64,000 nucleotides of DNA from Lachnospiraceae bacterium (lineage in GTDB: Bacteria > Bacillota > Clostridia > Lachnospirales > Lachnospiraceae). Where the stretch lies: assembly GCA_910574885.1 (NCBI GenBank), contig CAJTDD010000002.1, positions 1-64,000 on the forward strand, read 5' to 3'. Shown here piece by piece: positions 44,685 to 53,227 of this stretch. Every line of letters starts with the position of its first letter. Positions within the stretch are counted from its first letter, which is position 1. Below the pieces are notes generated by a model that saw nothing but the letters and a program-made list of their open reading frames with translations, ran no database searches and was not told the DNA's origin. Position numbers and translations under genes: made by a program.

Positions 44685-45545
44685 TTACTTTACCGCCCCT
44701 GCAACGACGCCGCCGATAATCTGTTTCTGCAGTGCCACATACAACACCAGAATCGGCACTACGCACAATAAAAGCCCAGCCATAATCGTGCCGTAATCCG
44801 CCGAATACGTTCCATAGAAACTATAGGTAGAGAGCGGCAGCGTCAGCAGCTTCTTATCTGACAGCACCAGCGACGGCAGAAGGAAGTCATTCCAGAAAGC
44901 CATCGAGTTCAAAATCACCATCGTTGATATAATCGGTTTCAGCAACGGAAGCACGATTTTGAAAAATGTCTGAGAGTGTGTGCAGCCGTCTATGTACGCT
45001 GCTTCTTCCAGCGCAATCGGGACATTCCCCTTGATGAACCCATGGAACATGAACACAGACATTGCCATGGAAAATCCTGTGTGCATGAAAATCAAGGTAA
45101 TCCTGTGGTTCAGAACATTCAGCGTACCTCCGTATATGCTGACAAGAGGAATCATGATTGCCTGGAATGGAATGATCATGGATGCTACCATCAAGGCAAA
45201 CGTAAGCTTGGAAATCCCATTATTGTGACGCACAATATAGTATGCAAGCATCGCCGCCAGTAATGTCACCAGCACCGTTGCCGAAACCGTAACGATTAAG
45301 GAGTTCTTAAAGGCATTCAGGAAATCCATCTGTGTAAATGCCTTTACAAAGTTATCAAAGGACAGTCCCTTAATAGTGTATAACCAGGAAAACGGGCTCT
45401 TAATAATATCCCTCTTCTGTTTCAGAGAATTAATCACCACCATAAGGAACGGGAACATATATGCCGCAAAAATAATTACCAGTCCCGTTATTGCAAGAAA
45501 ATTCACAGCTTTTCTCTTATTTCCGCCGATTGTCGTGTTTTTCAT
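44685..45545 (-). CDS. Carbohydrate ABC transporter permease (MalG type)
   Basis: 286 residues with six membrane helices and the EAA loop (ALEEAAYIDGCTHSQTFFKIVLPLLKP, about 185-211) that docks to the ATPase. The ATG at 45545 overlaps the stop of the preceding permease by 1 nt (TAATG), with AGGAGG 11-16 nt upstream. It pairs with the MalF-type permease; no ATPase gene is in the cluster, so a shared MsmX-type ATPase encoded elsewhere must energise it, as is usual in Firmicutes. Confidence 0.93.
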   Translation of the reverse strand: MKNTTIGGNKRKAVNFLAITGLVIIFAAYMFPFLMVVINSLKQKRDIIKSPFSWLYTIKGLSFDNFVKAFTQMDFLNAFKNSLIVTVSATVLVTLLAAMLAYYIVRHNNGISKLTFALMVASMIIPFQAIMIPLVSIYGGTLNVLNHRITLIFMHTGFSMAMSVFMFHGFIKGNVPIALEEAAYIDGCTHSQTFFKIVLPLLKPIISTMVILNSMAFWNDFLLPSLVLSDKKLLTLPLSTYSFYGTYSADYGTIMAGLLLCVVPILVLYVALQKQIIGGVVAGAVK

Positions 45546-46417
45546 TATGCCTCGACCTCCTGTTTCTTCGTCAGATAAACCTGGATACCGCTGATACATG
45601 CAACGATAATGAACAAGATAAATGCTTCTGCCTGCCCCACTCCGAACTGCCTGGAGGTAAATGCCTTCTCATATACATGCATCGCCGCCATCTCCGTTGT
45701 CCCGTAAGGCGCGCCTGCCGTCAATGACAGGTTCACGTCATATACCATAAACGCCCGGGACAGCGTCAGGAACAGACAGATGGTCACAGATGACATCATC
45801 AGCGGCATAATAATATTTTTAAGTTTGATAAACCCGGAAGCCCCATCTATGCTTGCGGCTTCCATGACATCCTCGCTCAGCCCCATGAACCCTGCAACAT
45901 AAATCAGAATCATATATCCCGACAACTGCCATACAGACACCAACACCAACGCCGCAAACGCCTTCGACGGGTCTGAAAGCCACGACACTTCAAACAGGCT
46001 CCATCCCGTAGATTCTCCGATACTCACAAAGACCCTTGAGAACACGAACTGCCAGATATATCCAAGTACGATACCCCCAATCAGGTTCGGCGTAAAGAAT
46101 CCTGCCCGGAAGAAATTCTGCCCCTTCATCCCCCTGGTCAGAAGGTACGCAATAGCAAACGCAAGCACATTTACCAATACCACCACCAGAATTACATACT
46201 TAAAAGTCAGCAATAACGACGTCCAGAACTGACCGTCCTTAACTACCCCGGCAAAATTCTTCAGGCCGATAAAATTCTTTTCCTTCGCGACTCCGTTCCA
46301 GTCCGTCAGCGTCAGATAGATACCATAGATAAATGGAACTATGACCACTGCAAAGAAACAGAACATCCCCGGAAGTGCAAACATACAGAAATCTTTTCCG
46401 TTATTTTTTGATCTCAT
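45545..46417 (-). CDS. Carbohydrate ABC transporter permease (MalF type)
   Basis: 290 residues, six membrane helices, and the EAA loop DVMEAASIDGASGFIKLKNI (about 190-209). Starts with a short basic segment and FALPGMFCFFAVVIVPFIYGIYLTLTDW, characteristic of the MalF/UgpA group. It lies between the binding-protein gene (68 nt gap) and the MalG-type gene (1-nt overlap). Confidence 0.93.
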   Translation of the reverse strand: MRSKNNGKDFCMFALPGMFCFFAVVIVPFIYGIYLTLTDWNGVAKEKNFIGLKNFAGVVKDGQFWTSLLLTFKYVILVVVLVNVLAFAIAYLLTRGMKGQNFFRAGFFTPNLIGGIVLGYIWQFVFSRVFVSIGESTGWSLFEVSWLSDPSKAFAALVLVSVWQLSGYMILIYVAGFMGLSEDVMEAASIDGASGFIKLKNIIMPLMMSSVTICLFLTLSRAFMVYDVNLSLTAGAPYGTTEMAAMHVYEKAFTSRQFGVGQAEAFILFIIVACISGIQVYLTKKQEVEA

Positions 46418-46485
46418 GTCTTATCCCTCTTTTCTATTCCTGTCTAAGTAATATAGATTTCTCAATCTCCCCGGCTTTGCAAGCC

Positions 46486-47862
46486 TTACTCCTGCTCGTC
46501 CCAGTATTCCTGTATGGACTCTGTAAGCTCCTCCCTGTCGCTGCGTTGGGCCAGATACTTCTGCATCGCCGCCCCAAGGACTGCCCAGTGGTCATTCGGC
46601 ACGATTGCCGAGGCATTGAACGCCTTGTCTTCATGCACTTTCTCGTAAATATCCCGGCTCAGCGGGTCGTTCGGCTCATAGGGATTGTTCTGGAAGGGCG
46701 GGATGATGCTGCATGTCTTTACCAGCATCTGCTGCCCAATCTCACTAAACACAATCCAGTTCAAGAATTCCTTTGCCGCCTCCTTCTGGTCTTCCGTGGC
46801 AAGCTGCCCGTCCAGCATAATCTGTTTGGAAGGAGAGCCTTGAATCTTCTGGTTCGCAAAATCCTTAGGGTCATCATTCATGAAATAGGGAAGGAATCCA
46901 TATTCATCCTCCGTCTCGGCTCCTGCCTCTTCCAGATTGGGCCACGCCCAGTTCCCGTTGAACCAGATTGCCGTCTTGCCGTCCACAAGGTCAATGGCCA
47001 TCTCGTCGTAATCTGCGCCAAGAGGGTCTCCCTTGGCCACATTATACTTCCTAAGCACATCGAACATATCCAAAAAATCTGACAGGCGGTCATAAGAATC
47101 CAGATCCATCTTCCCGTCCTTGATAGACTCAATGACCTCCTGCGCGCCCTCTGACGTGCCCTCGTTCGTCTCATAGATGTACTGTAAATGGTGCGCTCCC
47201 AGCGACCAATCCTCTTTCGCCAAGGAAACCGGCTTCGCAATGCCTCCCTCCACCAAACGGTCAAGCAGTTCCACAAATTCCCCCTGCGTCGTAATAGAAT
47301 CCGGATCAAATTCCTCTCCTAAAGCCTCGTCGATGACTGCCTTATTGTAGATAAGCCCCCTGCCTTCAATACACAGCGGGAAACTGTACACCTTGCCGTC
47401 AACCTCTGTCAGATACCCTTCTGCCTCCAAGGTCCATTCCTCATCGGTCAAATCCTCCGCCTTCTCCTTGGCAAGGGCAATGACATCCGTAGTATCTAAG
47501 ATCGACAGTGTCGGCGCATTTCCTGAGTTATACATGCTTACGACCTTTGTGTAAGGGGAATCTCCGTCTGTCACAGGCATGACCTCCACATGGACGCCGG
47601 ACTTATCCTCAAATTCTGCCGCCATCTTCTCTAACGCCACCTGTATCTCTGCCTTTGAATTCAAAAGCGTGATACTCGTCCCGTCCAATGCGGAATCATA
47701 CTCAAACGTATCCACAGAGGTATCGATGGGAATCTCCTTCTCCACCTCATTGGGATCGTCCGGGTCACTGGCAAACCCGAATCTGCATCCGGTCAGCGTA
47801 ACGGCGGCCAGCGCAGTTACAACCCCAAATGCCGTAACTCTTGTCATAAGTTTTCTTTTCAT
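46486..47862 (-). CDS. Sugar ABC transporter substrate-binding lipoprotein
   Basis: About 458 residues. Signal peptide with lipobox LTGC (Cys about 26), then an extracellular solute-binding domain of family 1 (PF01547/PF13416): MAAEFEDKSGVHVEVMPVTDG and WFNGNWAWPNLEEAGAE. It should bind sucrose or fructo-oligosaccharides, judging by the GH32 in the cluster. The second ATG (47862) is at the better distance from AGGAGG. The promoter and operators lie at 47909-47950. Confidence 0.93.
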   Translation of the reverse strand: MKRKLMTRVTAFGVVTALAAVTLTGCRFGFASDPDDPNEVEKEIPIDTSVDTFEYDSALDGTSITLLNSKAEIQVALEKMAAEFEDKSGVHVEVMPVTDGDSPYTKVVSMYNSGNAPTLSILDTTDVIALAKEKAEDLTDEEWTLEAEGYLTEVDGKVYSFPLCIEGRGLIYNKAVIDEALGEEFDPDSITTQGEFVELLDRLVEGGIAKPVSLAKEDWSLGAHHLQYIYETNEGTSEGAQEVIESIKDGKMDLDSYDRLSDFLDMFDVLRKYNVAKGDPLGADYDEMAIDLVDGKTAIWFNGNWAWPNLEEAGAETEDEYGFLPYFMNDDPKDFANQKIQGSPSKQIMLDGQLATEDQKEAAKEFLNWIVFSEIGQQMLVKTCSIIPPFQNNPYEPNDPLSRDIYEKVHEDKAFNASAIVPNDHWAVLGAAMQKYLAQRSDREELTESIQEYWDEQE

Positions 47863-47908
47863 GACCATTCCTCCTGATTTCCTGCATTCTCTGCATATTT
47901 ATAACTAC

Positions 47909-47914
47909 ATTATA
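47909..47914 (-). promoter_or_regulatory. -10 element of the sugar operon
   Basis: TATAAT on the minus strand at 47914-47909, about 45 nt before the binding-protein gene. The -35 region falls within the operator palindromes, which fits LacI-type repression. Confidence 0.6.
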
Positions 47915-47950
47915 ACCGGTTAAGTAATCGGTAAAGTAACCGGTTACTTT
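47914..47950. promoter_or_regulatory. LacI-type operators upstream of the binding-protein gene
   Basis: AACCGGTT at 47914-47921 and the 18-bp perfect palindrome AAAGTAACCGGTTACTTT at 47933-47950, with a CG-centred symmetric core typical of LacI/GalR sites. They overlap the minus-strand promoter of the ABC operon. Confidence 0.85.
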
Positions 47951-48052
47951 ATAAACTTATCATAACACGCTTCCATAATACCGTCAATCATAAAAAATAT
48001 CTTTGTGAATCCTATACCATAATCCATATCCAAAATTGTATATTCTTCACAA

Positions 48053-48072
48053 AACCGGTTACTTAACCAGTT
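48053..48072. promoter_or_regulatory. LacI-type operator upstream of the regulator gene
   Basis: AACCGGTT (48053-48060) and AACCAGTT (48065-48072) repeat the core of the operators at 47914-47950 and lie directly before the -35 box of the regulator gene, suggesting autoregulation and possible looping over about 120 bp. Confidence 0.75.
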
Positions 48073-48077
48073 ATTTA

Positions 48078-48106
48078 TTGTTCTTTTTCTTGATTTTTGT
48101 TATACT
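48078..48106 (+). promoter_or_regulatory. Promoter of the LacI regulator gene
   Basis: TTGTTC at 48078-48083, 17-bp spacer, TATACT at 48101-48106, 40 nt before the ATG. Confidence 0.75.
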
Positions 48107-48146
48107 AAATACAGAAACTATTTAGATTTAAGGAAATTGATTTACC

Positions 48147-49187
48147 ATGGCACAGAAAAAAAACGTAACTTTCAGCGATATTGCAGAATACACACATTTT
48201 TCCAAGACGACGATTTCAAGATATTTCAACAATCCAGACTCCCTTACCCTCGAAAATCAGGCAATTATCTCGGACGCCCTTGTCAAGCTGAATTATAAGG
48301 AGAATAAGGTCGCCCGTATCCTTGCAAATGGGAAAACGGAATTCATCGGTATAATTATCCCAAGCCTTTATCTTCACTATTATTCCGAGATATTGAACCA
48401 GATTCTTTCTACCTATGAGACGTTCGGATATAAATTTCTTGTTTTTGTGGGAAATGAAAAGAAAGAGATTGAAAAGCAATACATTCAGGAACTTCTTGCC
48501 TATAAGATTGAGGGCTTGATTGTGCTGAGCCATACCATCCCATCCAAATCTCTGGCAGCGCTCTCCATCCCAATCGTTTCGATTGAGCGGGAGGACGAAT
48601 TTATCTGCAGCGTCAATACGGACAACTATATGGGGGGCATACAGGCCACCGGCCTGCTTGCAGGCCATGGCTGCGACGTCCTGATTCACATTAATTCGCC
48701 TACTGAAAAAAATGTTCCTGCATACGGGCGTATTCAGGGATTTCTGGATTTCTGCAAGGAGCATGGCTTGAAACACCGGATTATATCCAAGGATTTGAAG
48801 GCGAACTATGACTCCATACAGGCAGAGTTTAACGAAATCATTGACGATCTTGACCGGGACTATGCCGGGCAGAAAAAAGGAATCTTTATATCCAATGATA
48901 CCCACGCAAATATTTTCCTAAACCTGCTGTTCCGCAAGCATGGCAAATTTCCTTTCGATTACCTGATCGTGGGCTTCGACAATTCGCCGATTTCACAGGA
49001 GGCAGTGGTTCCAATCAGCACCGTCGGACAGCAGATTGATAAAATTGCCTATGAAGCAGTGAGTCTTTTGGTGGAGCAGATGAATGAACGCAAAAAGAGG
49101 AAACCTGTTCCCTTAGACGAGCCGATTCATAAGATTATCCCGCCCGTCCTTATACGGCGGGAGACAACGGAGCGGCCAAAACTATAA
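48147..49187 (+). CDS. LacI family transcriptional regulator
   Basis: 346 residues. N-terminal helix-turn-helix VTFSDIAEYTHFSKTTISRYFNN (about 6-28) and hinge helix (KVARILANGKTEFIGIIIP), then a periplasmic-binding-protein-like effector domain (VSIEREDEFICSVNTDNYMGGIQAT and the C-terminal ISTVGQQIDKIAYEAV). Divergent from the sugar ABC operon and flanked by matching palindromes, it most likely represses that operon and itself until a sugar or sugar phosphate is bound. Confidence 0.93.
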   Translation: MAQKKNVTFSDIAEYTHFSKTTISRYFNNPDSLTLENQAIISDALVKLNYKENKVARILANGKTEFIGIIIPSLYLHYYSEILNQILSTYETFGYKFLVFVGNEKKEIEKQYIQELLAYKIEGLIVLSHTIPSKSLAALSIPIVSIEREDEFICSVNTDNYMGGIQATGLLAGHGCDVLIHINSPTEKNVPAYGRIQGFLDFCKEHGLKHRIISKDLKANYDSIQAEFNEIIDDLDRDYAGQKKGIFISNDTHANIFLNLLFRKHGKFPFDYLIVGFDNSPISQEAVVPISTVGQQIDKIAYEAVSLLVEQMNERKKRKPVPLDEPIHKIIPPVLIRRETTERPKL

Positions 49188-49215
49188 GCCGTATTCTATC
49201 CCACATGCAAATGGG

Positions 49216-49253
49216 GCAGCGAGAAATGCCATTATCAGCATTTCCCCGCTGCT
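49216..49253 (+). terminator. Terminator-like hairpin after lacI-type gene
   Basis: GCAGCGAGAAATGC (49216-49229) pairs with GCATTTCCCCGCTGC (49239-49253), one bulge; only a short T-stretch follows (TCTTAG). Confidence 0.55.
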
Positions 49254-49254
49254 C

Positions 49255-49420
49255 TTAGTACTCCGTCCGGTTAGAAATTGAACTAATGAGCTGGCTGGTT
49301 CGTGCCAGTGCTAGGCAAAAGTTCGACGGCGATGTGGGCGCATCGACTAGAACTTTTAACGACGCAATGGTGCGGATCAGACAGTTCAGGAGTTCAATTT
49401 CTAGCCGGATGGAGTACTAG
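49255..49420 (+). repeat. CTAG-ended palindromic element, copy C (166 bp)
   Basis: Starts TTAGTACTCCGTCCGG and ends CCGGATGGAGTACTAG; arms pair over about 30 bp. The core GGCGATGTGGGCGCATCG at 49328-49345 is 73 bp from the left end, as in copy A. The arms differ in sequence from copies A and B but are self-complementary. It shares its terminal CTAG with copy B. Confidence 0.75.
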
Positions 49421-49581
49421 TGTACTGACACATTTACATTTCGTCAAATGACTTGCCTGAATTTCCATCTGCCACGTTGTTGTCGGTCAACGATGCCACC
49501 GCATCGCCTCCCTCCTCCGCCTTGCAGACTGAAAATTCATTCTGCGTCATTTGACTGAAAGTAAATGTGTCAGCACACTAG
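49417..49581 (-). repeat. CTAG-ended palindromic element, copy B (165 bp)
   Basis: Minus-strand orientation. The ends CTAGTGTGCTGACACATTTAC and its complement at the other end pair over 36 bp with few mismatches. On the minus strand the core GGCGATGCGGTGGCATCG (49508-49491) lies 73 bp from the end, followed by AACGTGGCAGATGG, as in copy A. It ends 2 nt before the sdaAA stop codon. Confidence 0.8.
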
Positions 49582-49583
49582 GT

Positions 49584-50453
49584 TTACATATTCATCCTCT
49601 CAACAATCTCTGCCGCCTTCGCGCTTCCTGCCACGCCGCCGTAACCGGTCTCCCGCAGGCTCACGTCCATCTTGTCGCCCACTTCCTTCATGGCGTCAAT
49701 CACCTGATCCACCGGAATCTGACTCTCAATCCCTGCCAACGCCATATCTGCCGCCGCAATCGCATTGAAAGCGCCTCCTACATTCCTCTTCACACACGGA
49801 ACTTCCACCAATCCGCCCACAGGGTCGCAGACAAGCCCCATCAGGTTCTTGAGCGCCATTGCGCAGGCATGGCCAATCTTTGCCGTATCTCCGCCCTTAA
49901 CATGGCAGATTGCGGATGCAGCCATACCGGAACCAGAACCGATCTCCGCCTGACAGCCGCCGGATGCCCCCGCAAGATAGGCGCGGTTAGCGATAATCTG
50001 TCCGATTCCCGCCGCCACATACATCGCCTCTATCATCTTCTCCTCCGGCACGTCATACTCCCTGTAATATGTGACCAGGACCGCCGGCATCACGCCGCAC
50101 GCCCCCGCTGTAGGCGCGGCGACAATCCGCTTCATACAGGCATTGTTGCATCCCATCTTCAGCGCATTGCTCATGACCTTCGCCATGAAATCCCCGCACA
50201 ATGTATCTTTCGCCTCCCGGTAGGCGTCCATCAGTCCCCCTTCTCTTCCTACCATCCGGCTCCTGGACATCAGTTCCGGGTCATAGGCGTCAAGTCCGTC
50301 TAACATCGCCTGCCACATACGCTTCATTTCTTTCCAGGAATCTTCCTCCGTGACTCCCCGCTCATCGGCGTCTTCTAACTGAACCGCCTTCCAGAATTCG
50401 ATTCCTTCCTTCTCGCACCTTAACTGTGCCTCTTCCATCGATTGATAAGACAT
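49584..50453 (-). CDS. sdaAA: L-serine dehydratase, alpha subunit
   Basis: 289 residues. The iron-sulphur dehydratase alpha subunit, with the Cys residues expected for the [4Fe-4S] cluster in CNNACMKRIVAAPTAGACGVMPAVL (about 130-155) and near the C-terminus (EVPCVKRNVGGAFNA), plus GGCQAEIGSGSGMAAS. With SdaAB it converts L-serine to pyruvate and ammonia in the cytoplasm. It lies 31 nt after sdaAB. A palindromic repeat abuts the stop codon. Confidence 0.95.
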   Translation of the reverse strand: MSYQSMEEAQLRCEKEGIEFWKAVQLEDADERGVTEEDSWKEMKRMWQAMLDGLDAYDPELMSRSRMVGREGGLMDAYREAKDTLCGDFMAKVMSNALKMGCNNACMKRIVAAPTAGACGVMPAVLVTYYREYDVPEEKMIEAMYVAAGIGQIIANRAYLAGASGGCQAEIGSGSGMAASAICHVKGGDTAKIGHACAMALKNLMGLVCDPVGGLVEVPCVKRNVGGAFNAIAAADMALAGIESQIPVDQVIDAMKEVGDKMDVSLRETGYGGVAGSAKAAEIVERMNM

Positions 50454-50484
50454 AACTCCTTGTTATCCTCTCTTTCCACAAATA

Positions 50485-51147
50485 CTAATTCGCAATCAGG
50501 AACTTCACCCTGATAATTCCTTTCTTGCTTTCCAGTTCCTCCATTGCCTCCTTAGGTACGATCTGATCCGTCTCGACTACCATAATCGCAGAGCCGCCCC
50601 GCTTGTCGCGGAACACCTGCATCGTTGCAATGTTAATCTCCGCATTGGCAAGCGCGGACGCCACCTCCTTAATCCGTCCCGGTTCGTCCACGTTCCGGAT
50701 AATCAAAGTGTTGCTCTCCCCGCTGAAACTCACGTCCAGCCCGTCCAGCTTACATACTCTGATGCGGCCTCCTCCAATGGAATACGCCTGAATCTTCATG
50801 GGCTTCACACCCTCCGCCTCCATACAGACCAGCGCGGTGTTCGGGTGAGCCTCTTTGATTTCCTTCGACTCAATGGTAAACTCCATTCCTTCTTCTTTTG
50901 CGACCTCAAAACTGTCCGGAATCCTCATGTCGTCCGGCTTCATGCCCAGCAGTCCCGCAATCAGCGCCCGGTCTGTCCCATGTCCCTTTCCTGTCGCCGC
51001 GAATGAGCCATGCAGATACACCGCCGCCTTCTCGGGCTGTCTCCCGAAGAGCTGTCTGGCTACCATCCCGATTCTTGCCGCTCCTGCTGTGTGGGAGCTT
51101 GACGGCCCTACCATGACCGGTCCTAAGATGTCAAATATACTTCCCAT
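50485..51147 (-). CDS. sdaAB: L-serine dehydratase, beta subunit
   Basis: 220 residues. N-terminal serine dehydratase beta domain with IFDILGPVMVGPSSSHTAGAARIG (about 4-27), and a C-terminal ACT domain (NTLIIRNVDEPGRIKEVASALANAEINIATMQV, about 145-178), which probably senses serine. First gene of the sdaAB-sdaAA operon; GGAAGAAGAAAAA precedes the ATG. The two-subunit arrangement is the Firmicutes form. Confidence 0.95.
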   Translation of the reverse strand: MGSIFDILGPVMVGPSSSHTAGAARIGMVARQLFGRQPEKAAVYLHGSFAATGKGHGTDRALIAGLLGMKPDDMRIPDSFEVAKEEGMEFTIESKEIKEAHPNTALVCMEAEGVKPMKIQAYSIGGGRIRVCKLDGLDVSFSGESNTLIIRNVDEPGRIKEVASALANAEINIATMQVFRDKRGGSAIMVVETDQIVPKEAMEELESKKGIIRVKFLIAN

Positions 51148-51320
51148 TTTTTCTTCCTCTTTCTTTCTTATTTTGACATGTTTTTCTTTTATTATACTTG
51201 AAACGAATGGCGTTTACAATCATCAATTCACTCTACAACTATAATTGCCAATAGCACATCCGTCACATTCCCGGCATACAATGCAGTAACTAATATTAGT
51301 ATGAAAGAAAGGAGCCGATT

Positions 51321-52229
51321 ATGTATATTATTTTTCCATGTATCCTGTTCATCATGGTGCTTTGCGCCCTTCTGATGGTATGGCGTAAAAAATGTATCAT
51401 CAAGAAAATATGCTGCATGTCCGTTCAGGAAAAGCTCTGCCGGTTAAATGAACTGGTAAATCCGTTCGGATTTGAATATCTGCTTTCCCAGGACATTTTC
51501 ACTTCATGCAAGGATGCCTGGCAGAGAGATTTCGGCTACTGCTGGCTCTATGACAAAAGTGCGGACCTATTCAATATGGTATTCGACTGTGAACCCATTT
51601 ACTTCGACTATGAAGGATGCACTTGGATGATTGAGCTGTGGAAAGGACAATACGGCATCAACGCAGGCGCAGAGATTGGAATCTATCGGGCAGACGGCCT
51701 TGTTTCCAGGCATCAGCGCACTGCCGCCATGTTCCACACCGTACCAGACAGCGACCTGCCGTTCTTTGAATATACTTTGTACCAAGATAATTGTGCAATG
51801 TACCGGATTGCCCAGCGCCACTGGTGGCTGACCGGTTTCCGTATGGGACAGTATGTAAGTCCTGACTGCCTGCTCATGAAGACGGAGATTACCTTCCCAT
51901 CCTGCGAAATGCAGCATGCGTTCGTGCGAGGCCTGATTGACTGCGGTTATGCCCAAGAAGACATTCATGTATGGAACTTACAGGTTGCATTTAGCTTCTC
52001 GCGTCCACACACCAGGCAGCCCAGGTGCATACACGGTATCCGCAACGCATTTGCGATGTGGAAAAACCGCATTTTCCTGAAGATTTACTGTCATGTCACA
52101 AAACATTTCTGTTTTACCATGGACAAATTGCTGTACCTGTATGAGTATCTGCCGTTTGCATTCCGGCACATGATGCACATCCGGCACAAGAAGAAGAAAC
52201 GAAGAAGGAGAAAGAAACATGTCTGCTGA
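51321..52229 (+). CDS. DUF4474 domain membrane protein
   Basis: 302 residues. One N-terminal membrane helix (about 2-22) then a basic stretch; the main body matches DUF4474 (LNELVNPFGFEYLLSQDIFTS, DCEPIYFDYEGCTWMIELWKGQYGINAGAEIGIY), a domain common in Lachnospiraceae, including long secreted proteins. The function is unknown. The C-terminus is very basic (KKKKRRRRKK) and probably lies in the cytoplasm or binds the membrane or nucleic acid. AGAAAGGAG precedes the ATG. It overlaps the next gene by 11 nt. Confidence 0.75.
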   Translation: MYIIFPCILFIMVLCALLMVWRKKCIIKKICCMSVQEKLCRLNELVNPFGFEYLLSQDIFTSCKDAWQRDFGYCWLYDKSADLFNMVFDCEPIYFDYEGCTWMIELWKGQYGINAGAEIGIYRADGLVSRHQRTAAMFHTVPDSDLPFFEYTLYQDNCAMYRIAQRHWWLTGFRMGQYVSPDCLLMKTEITFPSCEMQHAFVRGLIDCGYAQEDIHVWNLQVAFSFSRPHTRQPRCIHGIRNAFAMWKNRIFLKIYCHVTKHFCFTMDKLLYLYEYLPFAFRHMMHIRHKKKKRRRRKKHVC

Positions 52230-53091
52230 CAGACGGCTTAACGCTGCGTTTGCCCACGCGCCCGTATTTCCCCTTACTTCTTCCTCCCGCTACGTCCTGT
52301 TCAGCGATTGCCACAGAGGATGCGGTACGAATAACGATAACTTCCTGAAGAACCAGAACTTGTATTTTGCGGCGCTGAAATATTACTATAAACGTGGTTT
52401 CACTTATGTCGAACTGGGGGACGGTGATGAATTATGGGAGAACCGTTCCTTTGGCGCCATCAAGTCTATCCACAACAATGTGTTCTGGCTTTTGTCCCGG
52501 TTCTATCAGGAACGCCGCCTGATTATGCTGTATGGGAACCATGATATTGTCAAACGGAACCCCAAGTTCGCAGACCAAAACTGTGCTTCCTATCCTTGCA
52601 GCACATGCCACGAGGAGGAGCTGTTTCCGGGAATGGTCTTTTACCCCGGTGTGATTCTGAAAAATGCGAACTGCCAAAAGGAAGTGTATCTGACCCACGG
52701 CCATCAGGCGGATTTCTTCAACAGCGTCCTATGGCGCACCTCCCGCTTTCTGGTCAGATATCTCTGGAAACCGTTGGAAGCAGCCGGTTTTCTGGACCCT
52801 ACCAGCGCGGCAAAAAATAATACGAAAAAGAAGAAAGTGGAGCAGACCTTGTCCCACTGGGCGGGGCAGACTGGGTGCGTGCTTATTACCGGGCATACCC
52901 ACAGACCCATGCTGGATGAGTCAGTTTCCTACTGTAATACGGGAAGCTGCGTGCATCCGAGATGCGTCACCTGCATTGAGATTGCAAGTCTTAAAATCCA
53001 ACTGGTGAAATGGACGCTGGCAACACGTCCGGACCGGACGCTTTATGTAACGCGGGAAGTCTTGTCCGGTCCCTTCGAGCTGAATCTGTAA
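52219..53091 (+). CDS. Metallophosphoesterase
   Basis: 290 residues, calcineurin-like fold. Metal-binding motifs: FSDCHRGCG (about 29-37), VELGDGDELWE (about 64), YGNHDIV (about 104), THGHQAD (about 157) and TGHTHRP (about 219). The SDCHRG start and the GDGDELWEN form recall the UDP-2,3-diacylglucosamine pyrophosphatase (LpxH)-like and uncharacterised Firmicutes group; lipid A is not made here, so the substrate is unknown. The start overlaps the DUF4474 gene, which implies a shared function, perhaps at the membrane. A terminator follows. Confidence 0.85.
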   Translation: MSADRRLNAAFAHAPVFPLTSSSRYVLFSDCHRGCGTNNDNFLKNQNLYFAALKYYYKRGFTYVELGDGDELWENRSFGAIKSIHNNVFWLLSRFYQERRLIMLYGNHDIVKRNPKFADQNCASYPCSTCHEEELFPGMVFYPGVILKNANCQKEVYLTHGHQADFFNSVLWRTSRFLVRYLWKPLEAAGFLDPTSAAKNNTKKKKVEQTLSHWAGQTGCVLITGHTHRPMLDESVSYCNTGSCVHPRCVTCIEIASLKIQLVKWTLATRPDRTLYVTREVLSGPFELNL

Positions 53092-53112
53092 GCGATATGT
53101 GAACATTAAATT

Positions 53113-53180
53113 AGAAGAATCCTACAAGAATTAAAGGAAACTTAGGGTCTTCCTTCTCTTGTGGGATTCTTCTGATTTTT
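53113..53180 (+). terminator. Terminator of DUF4474-metallophosphoesterase pair
   Basis: AGAAGAATCCTACAAG (53113-53128) pairs with CTTGTGGGATTCTTCT (53158-53173), one G-U, followed by GATTTTTT. Confidence 0.85.
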
Positions 53181-53227
53181 TCTGAGCGGTTATTATCATA
53201 GCAGGTACAAAAGCCCACTCTATTCTT

